Below are positions 25,844 through 35,160 of a stretch of DNA of 64,000 nucleotides, one piece after another. Both the position numbers and the translations under genes were made by a program. Position 1 is the first letter of the stretch; each line of letters opens with the position of its first letter. Source of the DNA: Aerococcus sp. (GTDB lineage Bacteria > Bacillota > Bacilli > Lactobacillales > Aerococcaceae); NCBI GenBank assembly GCA_030528155.1, contig JAUMZL010000002.1, positions 62,001 through 126,000 on the forward strand. Reading direction: 5' to 3'. Below the pieces are notes generated by a model that saw nothing but the letters and a program-made list of their open reading frames with translations, ran no database searches and was not told the DNA's origin.

Positions 25844-26560
25844 TTACAATGCGGTGTACCCACCATCAACACTGATGACAGCCCCCGTCACGAACGAGGC
25901 TTCATCACTCGCAATGAAGGCAATCACATTGGCAATTTCTTCGGGCTGAGCTAAACGCCCTATTGGCATTTTGGATACCATGCTGTCAGTCACATCCGCT
26001 GGCAAGGTCTTCAACAGTGGTGTCGCCACGTATCCCGGTGCTACGGCATTGAAGCGGATCCCTTGTTTGGCATAGGTCACCGCTTGCGATTTGGTGTAGT
26101 TGGTCACCCCAGCCTTGGCTGCAGAATAGGCTTGTGAGTGGCTAGCGCCCACTAAACCGAGAATGGAGCTCATATTAATGACACTCCCCTGGCCTTGTTT
26201 GAGCATTTGCTTCACGACAACCTTGTTCGTCAAAACAACCCCCGTCAAGTCGATCGCAATCACACGGTTCCAATTGTCGATATCCAGGTCCACTACACCG
26301 GCTTTCTTTTCCGCTACGCCAGCGTTGGCAACGAGAATATCGATTTTCCCGTACTCACTGACCACTTGATCAACCATGGCTTTAAGTGAAGCTTCATCGG
26401 TAACATCCGTCTGAATAAAGGGAATCTGATCATCTTTTGGTTTTGTGACATCGGCCGAGATGGCAACAGCGCCCTCTAATCGCATCTTTTCGATGGTTGC
26501 TAACCCGATACCAGACGAACCCCCCGTAACGATGGCTACTTTATTCGCTAACTTCGTCAT
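25844..26560 (-). CDS. Short-chain dehydrogenase/reductase (FabG/acetoin reductase-like)
   Basis: A 238-residue Rossmann-fold oxidoreductase. The NAD(P)-binding motif TGGSSGIGLATIEKM, NAG-type LVANAGVA and the catalytic YSAAKAGVTNY (Tyr-x-x-x-Lys) with an upstream Ser in NMSSILGLV are all present. The C-terminus GAVISVDGGYTAL is standard for SDRs. Adenosine-ribose binding residues after beta-2 (SADVTKPKD) suggest NAD use, but the substrate cannot be read. GGAGTGACCAAAT precedes ATG. Confidence 0.8.
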   Translation of the reverse strand: MTKLANKVAIVTGGSSGIGLATIEKMRLEGAVAISADVTKPKDDQIPFIQTDVTDEASLKAMVDQVVSEYGKIDILVANAGVAEKKAGVVDLDIDNWNRVIAIDLTGVVLTNKVVVKQMLKQGQGSVINMSSILGLVGASHSQAYSAAKAGVTNYTKSQAVTYAKQGIRFNAVAPGYVATPLLKTLPADVTDSMVSKMPIGRLAQPEEIANVIAFIASDEASFVTGAVISVDGGYTAL

Positions 26561-26669
26561 ATTTGGTCACTCCTTTACACAAAGTATACTCCTCTTTGTG
26601 AGGAAGTAAACAAATCGACTATTGCTCATCGCTGTTGTCCTCTTACCTTTTAAATGCTGAGAACAAAAA

Positions 26670-26699
26670 AACATGACGATAGCCATCCACCGTCATGTT
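26670..26699 (-). terminator. Terminator after the TDT transporter gene
   Basis: On the minus strand AACATGACG and CGTCATGTT form a nine-base-pair stem followed by seven T residues. It ends the large minus-strand accessory operon that starts above 33 kb. Confidence 0.85.
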
Positions 26700-26714
26700 C
26701 TCATTAAGCTAAAT

Positions 26715-27683
26715 TTATTCTTCATCCAGTATTGGCGCATCCATTACTTCACTGGTAAGAGTCGCTTGTTCAGTGACTAAGGCCGTGCGCACGATGAAAT
26801 TCAAGTACTCGATCAGGATAGTGAAGACTGCCACGGTAGCGATCGCTGATTCAACCGCTACGATGACCGCAAACCCCTGCCATGAAAATGCGCTAACCGC
26901 TAATTTCAAACTCATAGCTGAAATAACGAACGGAAAGGTAAAAGCCGCATAGCTCGCTCTAAACCCACCAGAAGATAGCTTTGGCAGCTGCGTAAGAATA
27001 ACGATGTACAGTGTCTGAGCCACAACTAACAGCGGTACGACCAATTGCCATTTTGGTGACGGGAAACTGCTGAGGTATCCAGCCAAGAGAAGAGACAATG
27101 GCGCACAGAGAATCGTCGTTGTGGGTTTTGCGGCAAACGGAATTGCTCTCACCTTTATCACACGATAGAAAATCACCGGCAGAACGAGCACTCCCAAAAC
27201 GGCACCGATCACCCAGATCACTCGCCCAATTGCCGTAAACTGGAAGGCAGGTGCGGTGACACTCGCGACAACCGCCCCGACATATACCACCGCCCAGCTC
27301 GCAAAGACCTGTTTGATCTGGAAGGGCCGCAGGCAACGGTAACTGAACCAGATAATTAAGGACAAATGAAGGATCAGCCCAGCGTACCATAAGAAGCGCG
27401 CACTATCACCAATGATGGGTTTCACATAAGTCGCCAGCAACATGAGCGCCATGCAGTACGTAGGGAATACAGACGCTAAGACAGGTTGTTTGAGTTGCTC
27501 TTTCAGCCAGGCAAAATTCGTTGCGATCTTGAGGGTTAATAAGGCAAGTAATATTCCCCCAATCACACCACATAACGGACGCCAAAGTGCGCCGTGTGTC
27601 TGCAATAAGTTACCGAGTGACAACAATCCTAATGCCACCCCAGAAACAGGTAATGGCAATGCGTTCAATACTTTCTTAATCAT
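26715..27683 (-). CDS. TDT family transporter (TehA/SSU1/SLAC1-like)
   Basis: A 322-residue membrane protein with about ten hydrophobic helices arranged as in the tellurite-resistance/dicarboxylate (TDT) family. The family includes anion channels and the yeast sulfite exporter Ssu1. It overlaps the rhodanese stop by ATGA and is the last gene of the ABC/rhodanese unit. Rhodaneses that cleave thiosulfate produce sulfite, so sulfite export is an attractive guess. That is inference; dicarboxylate or another anion is equally compatible with the sequence. Confidence 0.7.
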   Translation of the reverse strand: MIKKVLNALPLPVSGVALGLLSLGNLLQTHGALWRPLCGVIGGILLALLTLKIATNFAWLKEQLKQPVLASVFPTYCMALMLLATYVKPIIGDSARFLWYAGLILHLSLIIWFSYRCLRPFQIKQVFASWAVVYVGAVVASVTAPAFQFTAIGRVIWVIGAVLGVLVLPVIFYRVIKVRAIPFAAKPTTTILCAPLSLLLAGYLSSFPSPKWQLVVPLLVVAQTLYIVILTQLPKLSSGGFRASYAAFTFPFVISAMSLKLAVSAFSWQGFAVIVAVESAIATVAVFTILIEYLNFIVRTALVTEQATLTSEVMDAPILDEE

Positions 27684-28597
27684 TCATCTCTTTCTCCGAT
27701 TTCTAAAGGATAGTTAGTAAAACGTGCCCATTCGAGTAATGAGCCATCATAAACTTTGATCTGTTGATACCCCAGGTGTTTAAACACCTGGAACAGATAG
27801 GTAGCTGCAATACCAAAGCCACAATAAATCAGCAACGGCTGGGTAAGATCACTCAACGCGAGTCTCTCTAATTTTTCTCGCAGTTGATCATCAGGCAATA
27901 GCGCACCAGTAGTGGGATCCGTCAGTGTGGGGAAAAATAAATTTTTGGCGGTAGGGATATGCCCCGCCCGCTCTGCCCCAAATGGACAGACAGCACCCGT
28001 GTACTGTTCTGGACTCAAAGCATCGATGATCGTTACCGCTGGATCCGTCAACGCTTCCGTTACGGTTTTGGCATCGGCGTAATATTCAAGGTGAGGAGAT
28101 CTTGGCTGTAAATGGCCGAGCGTTTCAGGAATTTCCATCCCAGTCGCCAGTGGTCGTCCTTCGTTCACCCATTTGAATAAGCCACCATTGAGAATACTGA
28201 TGTGATCAAATCCAGCCACCTGGCATTGCCAAGCAAAACGCGACGCCCACATATCCGCATGCACGGTTGGCGCATTAGCGAGCGCTCCTCGGTCATAAAC
28301 GACTACCCGTTTCTCCTCATCAATGCCTAATTGAGCTAAACGTTCCAGAAACGAAGTGGTATCTTTGTCCATGGTAAAAGGCACCGGTGCTTCACTCGCG
28401 TTCCATCGATTCAAATCAACAAAAATAGCCCCCGGAATATGCCCGTTCTTTTGATAAGCTTGTTCATCAGCATAAGGCAGTTGCTCGCTACTTGGGTCAT
28501 AATGAACCGCTACTTCCAATACTACTAATGCTTCATCATATAAATGACTGGCGAGCCAGTGCGTGGAGACAAAGGTTGGTGTTTCGATCATCATCAT
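27680..28597 (-). CDS. Two-domain rhodanese (SseA/YnjE-like sulfurtransferase), cytoplasmic
   Basis: A 305-residue tandem rhodanese. The N-terminal domain has VVVYDRGALANAP with no cysteine, as usual for the inactive half, and the C-terminal domain carries the catalytic loop IYCGFGIAA near residue 255. The overall layout is that of 3-mercaptopyruvate or thiosulfate sulfurtransferases. There is no signal peptide. Three in-frame ATGs follow GAGAGGAG, and the third (28591) may be used. It lies after the YnjBCD-like transporter genes and a nucleoside hydrolase; in E. coli ynjE, a rhodanese gene, also follows ynjBCD. Confidence 0.85.
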   Translation of the reverse strand: MMMIETPTFVSTHWLASHLYDEALVVLEVAVHYDPSSEQLPYADEQAYQKNGHIPGAIFVDLNRWNASEAPVPFTMDKDTTSFLERLAQLGIDEEKRVVVYDRGALANAPTVHADMWASRFAWQCQVAGFDHISILNGGLFKWVNEGRPLATGMEIPETLGHLQPRSPHLEYYADAKTVTEALTDPAVTIIDALSPEQYTGAVCPFGAERAGHIPTAKNLFFPTLTDPTTGALLPDDQLREKLERLALSDLTQPLLIYCGFGIAATYLFQVFKHLGYQQIKVYDGSLLEWARFTNYPLEIGERDE

Positions 28598-28609
28598 GCT
28601 CCTCTCTAC

Positions 28610-29488
28610 TTAAAAAGTCACATTTAACCAGGTCTGATAGATATGGGTGCGCAAAGCGTCCGGTTGGGCTACCACTGGCAACTGCAGGGTGAGTGAACCT
28701 AAAGAAACATCAGGCGTCTTAGGCATCAGCCAACCTGCCTGTAATTGCTCCATACTCAGGGTGGTTTCTAATGCTTCCATTTCAAAAAATTCAGGATGCA
28801 CGAGCGCACAGGCAGCTAACGTATCCCAATTGTAGAAGCCATCAATCCCATATGTTTCCGCATTGTCCGTAAACCAGCTGTCAGAATAGCGCTCGATCAG
28901 TTGCACAATGGGGTGCCGTTGGTACTGGCCAAAATGAGACTGATAATGCGCACGCGTAAATGGCAAATCGAGGCAGTAATTCCCTGTCATAATCAATAAG
29001 TCGTGCGATTGTGTCAATACCTGATAGCTTGCTTTAGGATCGCAGGAGAAATTCAATTCCGCCATTTCTTGTTTTTTAAACAACAATGGCGCCGTTTTTC
29101 CACCCATCACAACAGTGCGTTTGACGGCTTGGAAGAAATCCGGCCATTGTTGCTGGGCCCCATAGAGGTTAGTGAGTGATCCGGTTGCCAATAGCTGAAT
29201 CTCACCAGGATAACGCTGTACCCATTTTACCAATTGTTCACTCGCTGCGCTCTGATAATCACCTGCTTTTTGGCCCCCACTGTAATAAGGAATATCTTGT
29301 CGCCCAAGGAGTGTGAGGAGCCGATGCGTATTGGCATCTACCACCTCCATCGTACTGTTGCCATACGTCCCTGTGATAGCAACAATCTCTACTTCCGGAG
29401 ATCCCAATAGATATAACAAGGCCAAGCCGTCATCGATATCACGATTTTCGGTGAAAAACGTATTATCAAAATCAAGAATGACTTTCAT
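28610..29488 (-). CDS. Nucleoside hydrolase family protein
   Basis: A 292-residue protein of the inosine-uridine nucleoside N-ribohydrolase family. The N-terminal calcium-binding Asp cluster is DFDNTFFTENRDIDDGLAL, longer than the usual DTDPGxDDA, and VAITGTYGNSTMEV, VVMGGK and the late TYGIDGFYNWDTLAA supply the rest of the pocket. It starts at ATG 29488, which overlaps the ABC ATPase stop (ATGA), so it is coupled to the transporter. Why a nucleoside hydrolase is in this unit is not clear; it may process an imported nucleoside-linked compound. Confidence 0.8.
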   Translation of the reverse strand: MKVILDFDNTFFTENRDIDDGLALLYLLGSPEVEIVAITGTYGNSTMEVVDANTHRLLTLLGRQDIPYYSGGQKAGDYQSAASEQLVKWVQRYPGEIQLLATGSLTNLYGAQQQWPDFFQAVKRTVVMGGKTAPLLFKKQEMAELNFSCDPKASYQVLTQSHDLLIMTGNYCLDLPFTRAHYQSHFGQYQRHPIVQLIERYSDSWFTDNAETYGIDGFYNWDTLAACALVHPEFFEMEALETTLSMEQLQAGWLMPKTPDVSLGSLTLQLPVVAQPDALRTHIYQTWLNVTF

Positions 29489-30561
29489 TTTACTTCCCCC
29501 TCGTATTGCGCTTTGGGTACGCACCATAATTCAGTGGGGTTGAAGTGTACAGCCACTGCATCCCCCACTTGATAGCGGTGCGATTGATATTCTTGGTACG
29601 AGAGTCGGACGAGCCATTGCTTTCCCGTTTGATGGGTGATGCCCAATTCCACATATTCCATGTAAGTCCTAAGTTCACCCACGCACCACTGACTAAGTCC
29701 TTCATTTGCAGAGGTTGCCTGTTCTTGTGGGGTCAATTGCAGTGCATTGGGCGACAGAATGCCAACATAAGCGCCATCCGTTTGAATAGCAGTAGCACAG
29801 GTGAGTAAATCACTCACAAATTTTCCTTGCTTCACCCATCCCCTAACCACATTTCCCTTAGCAAACAGCTCATTGACCACCTGATTTTTCGGATGAGCCA
29901 ACAATATTTCCGGGCGATCGAATTGTTGAATACGCTGCTGATGTAGGAGCGCAATCCGTGAACTCATCGTCATGGCTTCATTGGCATCATGCGTAATCAG
30001 TAAGGTTTTCAACTGATACTGCTGCTGAAGACGCTGGATAAATTGCTGCATCTCCACTCGCAACGCCGGATCCAGCCCTGAGAAAGGTTCATCGAGCAAT
30101 AACAGCTTTGGTTTAGACGCGAGGGCACGCGCCATAGCGATCCGCTGTTGTTGCCCACCTGAGAGTTGGGCGATGCTGCGCCTTTCCATTCCTGGCAGTT
30201 TCACATCTTCGAGCAATTGCCTAATAATCCCCTCCCATTCTTTGCGTGGCACTTTGCGCATTCGCAAGGGGAAGGCCAAATTATCTGCCACGCTCATATG
30301 AGGAAAGAGACGCAGATCTTGGAAAACAAGCGCAATCCCACGTTCCTTAGGGGGGATGTGGTTCAGCAATTGCCCATCTAATTGGATCTCACCAGAAAAC
30401 TCTGGAATGAGACCGGCAATCGTTTTGATCAGGGTCGTTTTTCCACTTCCTGATTCACCTAGTAAGGACACTAATTCGCCGTCCGCAATATCCAACTGCA
30501 CCTCTTTCAAAATAGCGGTATCATCCAGGGTCACACTCAAATGATTAATCGTTAGACTCAT
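29485..30561 (-). CDS. ABC importer ATPase (YnjD-like, with C-terminal TOBE-like region)
   Basis: A 358-residue ATPase with Walker A GESGSGKTTLIK, Q-loop FQDLRLF, signature LSGGQQQRIAMARAL, Walker B LLLLDEPFSGLDP and an H-loop LITHDANEAM. Residues about 240-358 form a beta-rich TOBE-like end, as in CUT/POTG-type importers. It couples to the two permeases upstream (ATGA overlap with the second) and to a lipoprotein binding protein. The gene set matches the E. coli ynjBCD transporter, whose substrate is not firmly known. Confidence 0.88.
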   Translation of the reverse strand: MSLTINHLSVTLDDTAILKEVQLDIADGELVSLLGESGSGKTTLIKTIAGLIPEFSGEIQLDGQLLNHIPPKERGIALVFQDLRLFPHMSVADNLAFPLRMRKVPRKEWEGIIRQLLEDVKLPGMERRSIAQLSGGQQQRIAMARALASKPKLLLLDEPFSGLDPALRVEMQQFIQRLQQQYQLKTLLITHDANEAMTMSSRIALLHQQRIQQFDRPEILLAHPKNQVVNELFAKGNVVRGWVKQGKFVSDLLTCATAIQTDGAYVGILSPNALQLTPQEQATSANEGLSQWCVGELRTYMEYVELGITHQTGKQWLVRLSYQEYQSHRYQVGDAVAVHFNPTELWCVPKAQYEGEVK

Positions 30562-31373
30562 AGTTGCCCCTTTCTATAAGAAGGATTCGTCATCCGCTTA
30601 GCGGCATAGTCTGCTATCCAAAAGATGACCAAAGTCAGTGCCAAAAAGATTAAACTATACACACTCGCAATGGTGCGATCGTTGGCCTGCAAATAAGGAA
30701 AAATGCGGGTTGCCAAGGTTTGGATCACGCCCCCACCGAGCAATTGCGTGAGAAAATACTGACTGAATGACACAATATATCCCATGATAAAGCCGACCAG
30801 TAATACTGGCGCTAAAAGGGGCAGGGTAATGGACCACAGTACCGTCAGTGGACTAGCGCCGAGCAGCATGGCCTGCTCTTCTAAACGCGGGATCTCCCCA
30901 GCATAGGCATTCATCACTAACAGTTGCGCATAAGGCAAGGAGTATAATAAATGCCCTATCCCCACACCAACCAACGTATTAGCCAACTGAAGGCGAATGA
31001 AGAGCGGATGGATGCCCATCCCAAATACGGTGGCAGGCACCAGTAGCGGTAAAATCACCAATAAACGGATTAACCGCTGCTTATGTTTGGATTGTGTGAC
31101 ATAGACCTTGGCCGTCATAACCGCGATCACCAAAGCCACCACACTCACCCCAATAGAGAGGATGAGATTTCCGCCCAAAACATGCGTCAGTTCTCGCCCC
31201 TCTAACTGCAGTTGCAGCCATCCACGCGCCGTCCAACTCGTTGGCAGGAGATTAGGCCAGGGCCAACGTGCCGTCACACTCCACACCCCTAATAGCAGAA
31301 GTGGCAGAAAAATCACCACGCCGATCACACTCATAAAGAGGAAAGCTTGTCCTTTTTTTAGCATAGACTTCAT
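30558..31373 (-). CDS. ABC importer permease, second subunit
   Basis: A 271-residue membrane protein with about six helices and the binding-protein-dependent permease loop EEQAMLLGASPLTVLWSITL (EAA motif). The start MKSMLKKGQA at 31373 has GGAGG upstream and shares one base with the stop of the first permease. E. coli YnjC contains two permease halves in one chain; here they are separate genes. It ends overlapping the ATPase gene. Confidence 0.85.
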   Translation of the reverse strand: MKSMLKKGQAFLFMSVIGVVIFLPLLLLGVWSVTARWPWPNLLPTSWTARGWLQLQLEGRELTHVLGGNLILSIGVSVVALVIAVMTAKVYVTQSKHKQRLIRLLVILPLLVPATVFGMGIHPLFIRLQLANTLVGVGIGHLLYSLPYAQLLVMNAYAGEIPRLEEQAMLLGASPLTVLWSITLPLLAPVLLVGFIMGYIVSFSQYFLTQLLGGGVIQTLATRIFPYLQANDRTIASVYSLIFLALTLVIFWIADYAAKRMTNPSYRKGQL

Positions 31374-32233
31374 CAAGAATGCGCCTCCTCTTTTTGCATA
31401 GACAAGAGATAACCGCCCACACACACGATCCCAATGAGTGCCATGATGACATTAATCACCATCGCATAAGGGCGGTGGCGCAAATCGGGGTGGGTGTAGG
31501 CCACGTACGCCAATTCCGGTAGGCTCTTTGGCAAGGTTGGCCCGAGCAATTTTGGCAACTCGTACGCCCCCATCGCATAAGCAAAAATAATAAAAAAACT
31601 GGAGAGAATGGTGGGTAAGGCGTTGGGGAGTGTCACGCGCCAAAAAGTCTGCCATTGCGTTGCACCCAGTGTCAAAGCGACCGGTTGATAGCGCAGCGTG
31701 GCATCCTTCAGTAAGGGATAGCAAAAGAAAACCACAAAAGGGATTTCCTTCCATAAATAGGCGAGGATGATCCCAATGGCGTTATCCTGATACACCCAAT
31801 TCACCATGCTCCCTGCTAACGATTGACTCCCAATCGCCAGCCAAAAGCGAGCGATGAGTCCGGTATTCGTGAACAGCAGTAACACAAATAGCGCCACAAT
31901 TAAGTGGGGAATGACAATAGGAATCTGAAACCAGCGCATTGCTCGTTGATCGTAAGCCATATGCTCCAGTAGCCAATAACAGATCAGTAGCGCTATTATA
32001 ACCGCTAACGCCGCACTAATCACGCTCATTTTTAAACTAAACAGGATACTTCCTAAAAAATTCGGATCCGAAAAGGTCTCGATGTAATAATGCAGCGTGA
32101 ATTCTGTTAACCTCAAAGCAGGAATCCACCCTAAACTCTGTAATACACTGTGAATCAACCCATAAACAAGTACCCCAGCTAAGACTAACTGGGGTAGAAG
32201 TAAACAGGCGGTTAACACCCGTTTTGACATCAT
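31373..32233 (-). CDS. ABC importer permease, first subunit
   Basis: A 286-residue membrane protein with about six helices and the EAA-type loop TLGATQWQTFWRVTLP. The first helix lies at residues 7-30. Its ATG overlaps the stop of the binding-protein gene, giving coupled translation of the whole transporter. It resembles the N-terminal half of YnjC-type or spermidine/iron-type permeases. Confidence 0.85.
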   Translation of the reverse strand: MMSKRVLTACLLLPQLVLAGVLVYGLIHSVLQSLGWIPALRLTEFTLHYYIETFSDPNFLGSILFSLKMSVISAALAVIIALLICYWLLEHMAYDQRAMRWFQIPIVIPHLIVALFVLLLFTNTGLIARFWLAIGSQSLAGSMVNWVYQDNAIGIILAYLWKEIPFVVFFCYPLLKDATLRYQPVALTLGATQWQTFWRVTLPNALPTILSSFFIIFAYAMGAYELPKLLGPTLPKSLPELAYVAYTHPDLRHRPYAMVINVIMALIGIVCVGGYLLSMQKEEAHS

Positions 32234-33498
32234 TTGCCAACCACTTCTTCTTGCCAGATTTCTTCAATCAGCGGCACGAATTCAGCAGGTGGTTCTGGAA
32301 GACGATGCTTGAGCAATTCTGCTTGGGAGAGAATTCCCTTGCCGAGATCAACATTAGCAAAGTCTTTTTGCTGATCAGCAGATAATTTCCCATTGTCGAT
32401 CACCGGAATATTTTTGAGCTCCTTATAGCGTGACAATTGCATCTCTGGCGACATCATCTCGTTGATGGCCACCATCGCGCCTGGAACGTTCCCGGAGTTT
32501 TTCGCAATGCCCATGTAATTGGTATTGCCGATTGTTCCTTTGTCGAAAATAAAGGTCTCACTCTTTTCAGGATAGCGCCCTTCTTCCAACCCAATCGCGT
32601 TGTCGAAGGATCCATAAGACACATGGAAAACAAGTTCACCATTCTCATACATCTTCTCCTGCTCGGTTGAAGACGACGGGAAGGTCTTCCCTTGGTTCCA
32701 TAAGTAGGGGTTCAACTCTCGTAAGTAAGCCAGGGCTGGTTCGATCAATTTCTTGACATTTTCCTTGTTGACTTCCTTCATTTCGGTAAAGGCCGCTGGA
32801 TCCACAAATTCATAAATGATATTGCGAACAAAGGCACTCCCCGTAAAGTCCGGCAAGGCTGGGTAGGTCACTTGGCCAGGGTGAGCTTTCGCAAAAGCCA
32901 GAAACTCTTCCGCATTTTTCGGTGTTTCTGGTGCTTTAGCGCTGTCCTTCATCATGACCAATTGCGCTTTGCCATATGGCGCCTCAAAACCATCAATTGG
33001 ATAACCAAAGTCTTGTTGTACTTCGCTGTCCTCTGCATTGATATAGTCTTTGAAGTTCGGCAGCTGATTGGTGAACGGGCCGTAGAGGAAATCATTTTCC
33101 TTCGCCGTCTTGAAGTTTTCTCCATTGATCCAGATCATATCAATATCAGAGTCCGTTTTATTGGCCTGCTTTTCATTGGTGAGCTGGTTCAAGATGTCTT
33201 CAATATCCATCCCCACAATTTTCATGGTGATGTTATATTTTTCCTTCATGTGTGGGGCGTAGACGTTCTTCAGCCAATTGTTCAGCTGCTCATCGCCACC
33301 CCACCCGTAAAAGGTCACTTCGGTTCCATCCGCCGCTTTTTTGAGTTCGTCAAAACTCATCTCCTGATAGTTTTTCTCACTCGTGACTTGACTGGAGGTT
33401 TGGCTAGACTGAGAGGCGTTCTGTTGACATCCCGCTAAGAATATCAACAAGAAGCTAAGTAGTAGTCCAACCAACCGCCACTTCTTCCATTTTTTCAT
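32230..33498 (-). CDS. ABC importer solute-binding lipoprotein (YnjB-like)
   Basis: A 422-residue lipoprotein. The signal peptide has a basic start MKKWKKWR, a hydrophobic core and lipobox FLAGC with the lipidated Cys near residue 24, followed by a Ser/Gln-rich linker. The mature part is a type 2 periplasmic-binding fold. It feeds the permease/ATPase genes immediately downstream. In this neighbourhood of rhodaneses and selenium genes a sulfur or selenium compound is a candidate substrate, but binding residues do not show this. Confidence 0.85.
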   Translation of the reverse strand: MKKWKKWRLVGLLLSFLLIFLAGCQQNASQSSQTSSQVTSEKNYQEMSFDELKKAADGTEVTFYGWGGDEQLNNWLKNVYAPHMKEKYNITMKIVGMDIEDILNQLTNEKQANKTDSDIDMIWINGENFKTAKENDFLYGPFTNQLPNFKDYINAEDSEVQQDFGYPIDGFEAPYGKAQLVMMKDSAKAPETPKNAEEFLAFAKAHPGQVTYPALPDFTGSAFVRNIIYEFVDPAAFTEMKEVNKENVKKLIEPALAYLRELNPYLWNQGKTFPSSSTEQEKMYENGELVFHVSYGSFDNAIGLEEGRYPEKSETFIFDKGTIGNTNYMGIAKNSGNVPGAMVAINEMMSPEMQLSRYKELKNIPVIDNGKLSADQQKDFANVDLGKGILSQAELLKHRLPEPPAEFVPLIEEIWQEEVVGK

Positions 33499-33539
33499 AG
33501 TTCCTCCTTTAGCTTAGCGGCCCGCGCCTATTGTTATTA

Positions 33540-33926
33540 TCATTGGCGCTGCCAGCTGAGAGCGACTTGAACGAATTGTAGCAGCACAATCACTAAGAGT
33601 TCCCCCAATAAGACGTAATAACTCGGCCACGTTGCCCGTGAAAACGCCCAAGTCATGACACCGTAGCTGACACTAACAACGCCAGCGAGCCACGCGTGGG
33701 GATTGTGGCGCTGCTTCCAAATGAAGACAATCCCACCAATCAACACGAGTACTGCTAACAAATAAATCAACCAAACATGATGAGCTTCAATCTGATGTGA
33801 GCGGTATAACACCGAGCGCATAAAGTTCAGATGGTTATTATAGAAATGTTGGGTCTGTGTCATAATCAGCACCATCCCCAATTCTATCAGGTACAATAAC
33901 CCTAATATTCCTTTTTTAATGGTCAT
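33540..33926 (-). CDS. Small membrane protein with four helices, unknown
   Basis: A 128-residue hydrophobic protein with four predicted helices, for example ILGLLYLIELGMVLIM, WLIYLLAVLVLIGGIVFIW and YVLLGELLVIVLLQFV. I recognise no family. It lies between a surface rhodanese gene (21 bases upstream) and the binding-protein gene, so it probably belongs to the same unit. GAGAGGATGGTG precedes ATG. Confidence 0.65.
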   Translation of the reverse strand: MTIKKGILGLLYLIELGMVLIMTQTQHFYNNHLNFMRSVLYRSHQIEAHHVWLIYLLAVLVLIGGIVFIWKQRHNPHAWLAGVVSVSYGVMTWAFSRATWPSYYVLLGELLVIVLLQFVQVALSWQRQ

Positions 33927-33947
33927 TTCTATTCACCATCCTCTCGT

Positions 33948-35072
33948 CTAACTGCGTTCAATTTTCACGTTGTCGCTCTTTGGGTTACCAATTTGTACTT
34001 GGTATTTTGCTGGATCTTCTTTGTGTTTCATGTTCCATTCATACCAGCCACCGTCTTGAACAGAGGTCTTGTCCCAACCAGCTTGACGGGTGATGAAGAA
34101 GACAGCAGTGTTACGCCAGCCTGTGCCACAGTAGAAGGTGACATCTTTGTCCTTGGTGATGCCCCAATCTTTCCACATGTCGAAGACAGGTTGTGGGGCT
34201 TTTAAGGTGCCATCTTCATTGGTGAAGTAGTTCAAGTCATAAGCGGTTTCACTCGCTGCTGCCCAAACAGCACCAAAGATTTCGCCGGCTTTGTCGATGT
34301 AGTCGTAACCACTCGTTTCTCCCATGAATTCTGGCCAGCTCCGGACTGACGCAACCACGAGATCTGGGTTTTGTTCTTGTGCTTTGAGTAAGTCATCAGA
34401 GGTCTTGATATAGATTTCTGGACGTGCTGGGTAAGCCACACCGAAGTCTGTGGCTGCTTGAATAGTTGGTACATCTTTGGTGAGGGATTGACCGAGCGTT
34501 TCCCAGGCTTTGCGGCCACCATCTAAAATCCGTACCTTATCTACACCCATGTAGTAAGCCGCAAAAGCTACACGCGACGCCGCATTAATATCATCCGCAT
34601 AAACAACTAATTCTGTATCATGCGTGATGCCACGATCGAGGAACGTTTTCGCTAATTGATCAGGCTCAAAGAGGTTCCAATCGCTATCTTCGGATTCAAC
34701 ATCCATCGTATCAATGTGGATAGCACCCGGAATATGGCCCTTGTTATACGCTTCATCACCGTATGTGGCTTCAATCACTTTGAATTGTGCGTTATCTTTT
34801 TCTTGTTCCATTTTATCCTTCAACCATTGCGCATCCACGAAGTAATCATTTTCGCCGATTTTGTCGTGGTTAACGAGATGCGTTTCATCTTTCGTTGGCG
34901 CTGCTGGTTTATAATCCGTGCTATGGATGTCTGTCACTTGTGCGCTGCTTTCGCTTGAAGCACTCGCTTGGGAAGAAGATGAGGCTTGCTCACTACTATT
35001 ATTTGCTGTCCCACAGCCTGCGAGTAACATCGCACAGAGACCTGCCGCTAAAAAGACACGTTTCACTTTCAT
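33948..35072 (-). CDS. Surface lipoprotein with tandem rhodanese domains
   Basis: A 374-residue protein. Signal peptide MKVKRVFLAAGLCAMLLAGC places the lipidated Cys at residue 20, followed by a Ser/Ala linker. Two rhodanese domains follow: the first (about residues 80-200) lacks a catalytic Cys (VVYADDINAAS), while the second has FYCGTGWRN near residue 315. It is anchored on the outer face of the membrane and would act on extracellular thiosulfate, persulfide or selenium analogues. It is separate from the TIGR04283 gene upstream by a terminator-like hairpin, so it may have its own promoter, and leads into the ABC importer operon. Confidence 0.88.
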   Translation of the reverse strand: MKVKRVFLAAGLCAMLLAGCGTANNSSEQASSSSQASASSESSAQVTDIHSTDYKPAAPTKDETHLVNHDKIGENDYFVDAQWLKDKMEQEKDNAQFKVIEATYGDEAYNKGHIPGAIHIDTMDVESEDSDWNLFEPDQLAKTFLDRGITHDTELVVYADDINAASRVAFAAYYMGVDKVRILDGGRKAWETLGQSLTKDVPTIQAATDFGVAYPARPEIYIKTSDDLLKAQEQNPDLVVASVRSWPEFMGETSGYDYIDKAGEIFGAVWAAASETAYDLNYFTNEDGTLKAPQPVFDMWKDWGITKDKDVTFYCGTGWRNTAVFFITRQAGWDKTSVQDGGWYEWNMKHKEDPAKYQVQIGNPKSDNVKIERS

Positions 35073-35119
35073 TGCTTCATACCATCCTTTTCTTTAATTA
35101 TTCACAATAATTTTACCGT

Positions 35120-35146
35120 AAAATCGCTTCCGATAGGGGCGATTTT
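35120..35146 (-). terminator. Hairpin after the TIGR04283 gene
   Basis: AAAATCGC pairs with GCGATTTT across an 11-base loop, with T-rich sequence on the minus strand. It separates the glycosyltransferase gene from the lipoprotein rhodanese gene. Confidence 0.6.
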
Positions 35147-35160
35147 TTCATTTATTCTGG

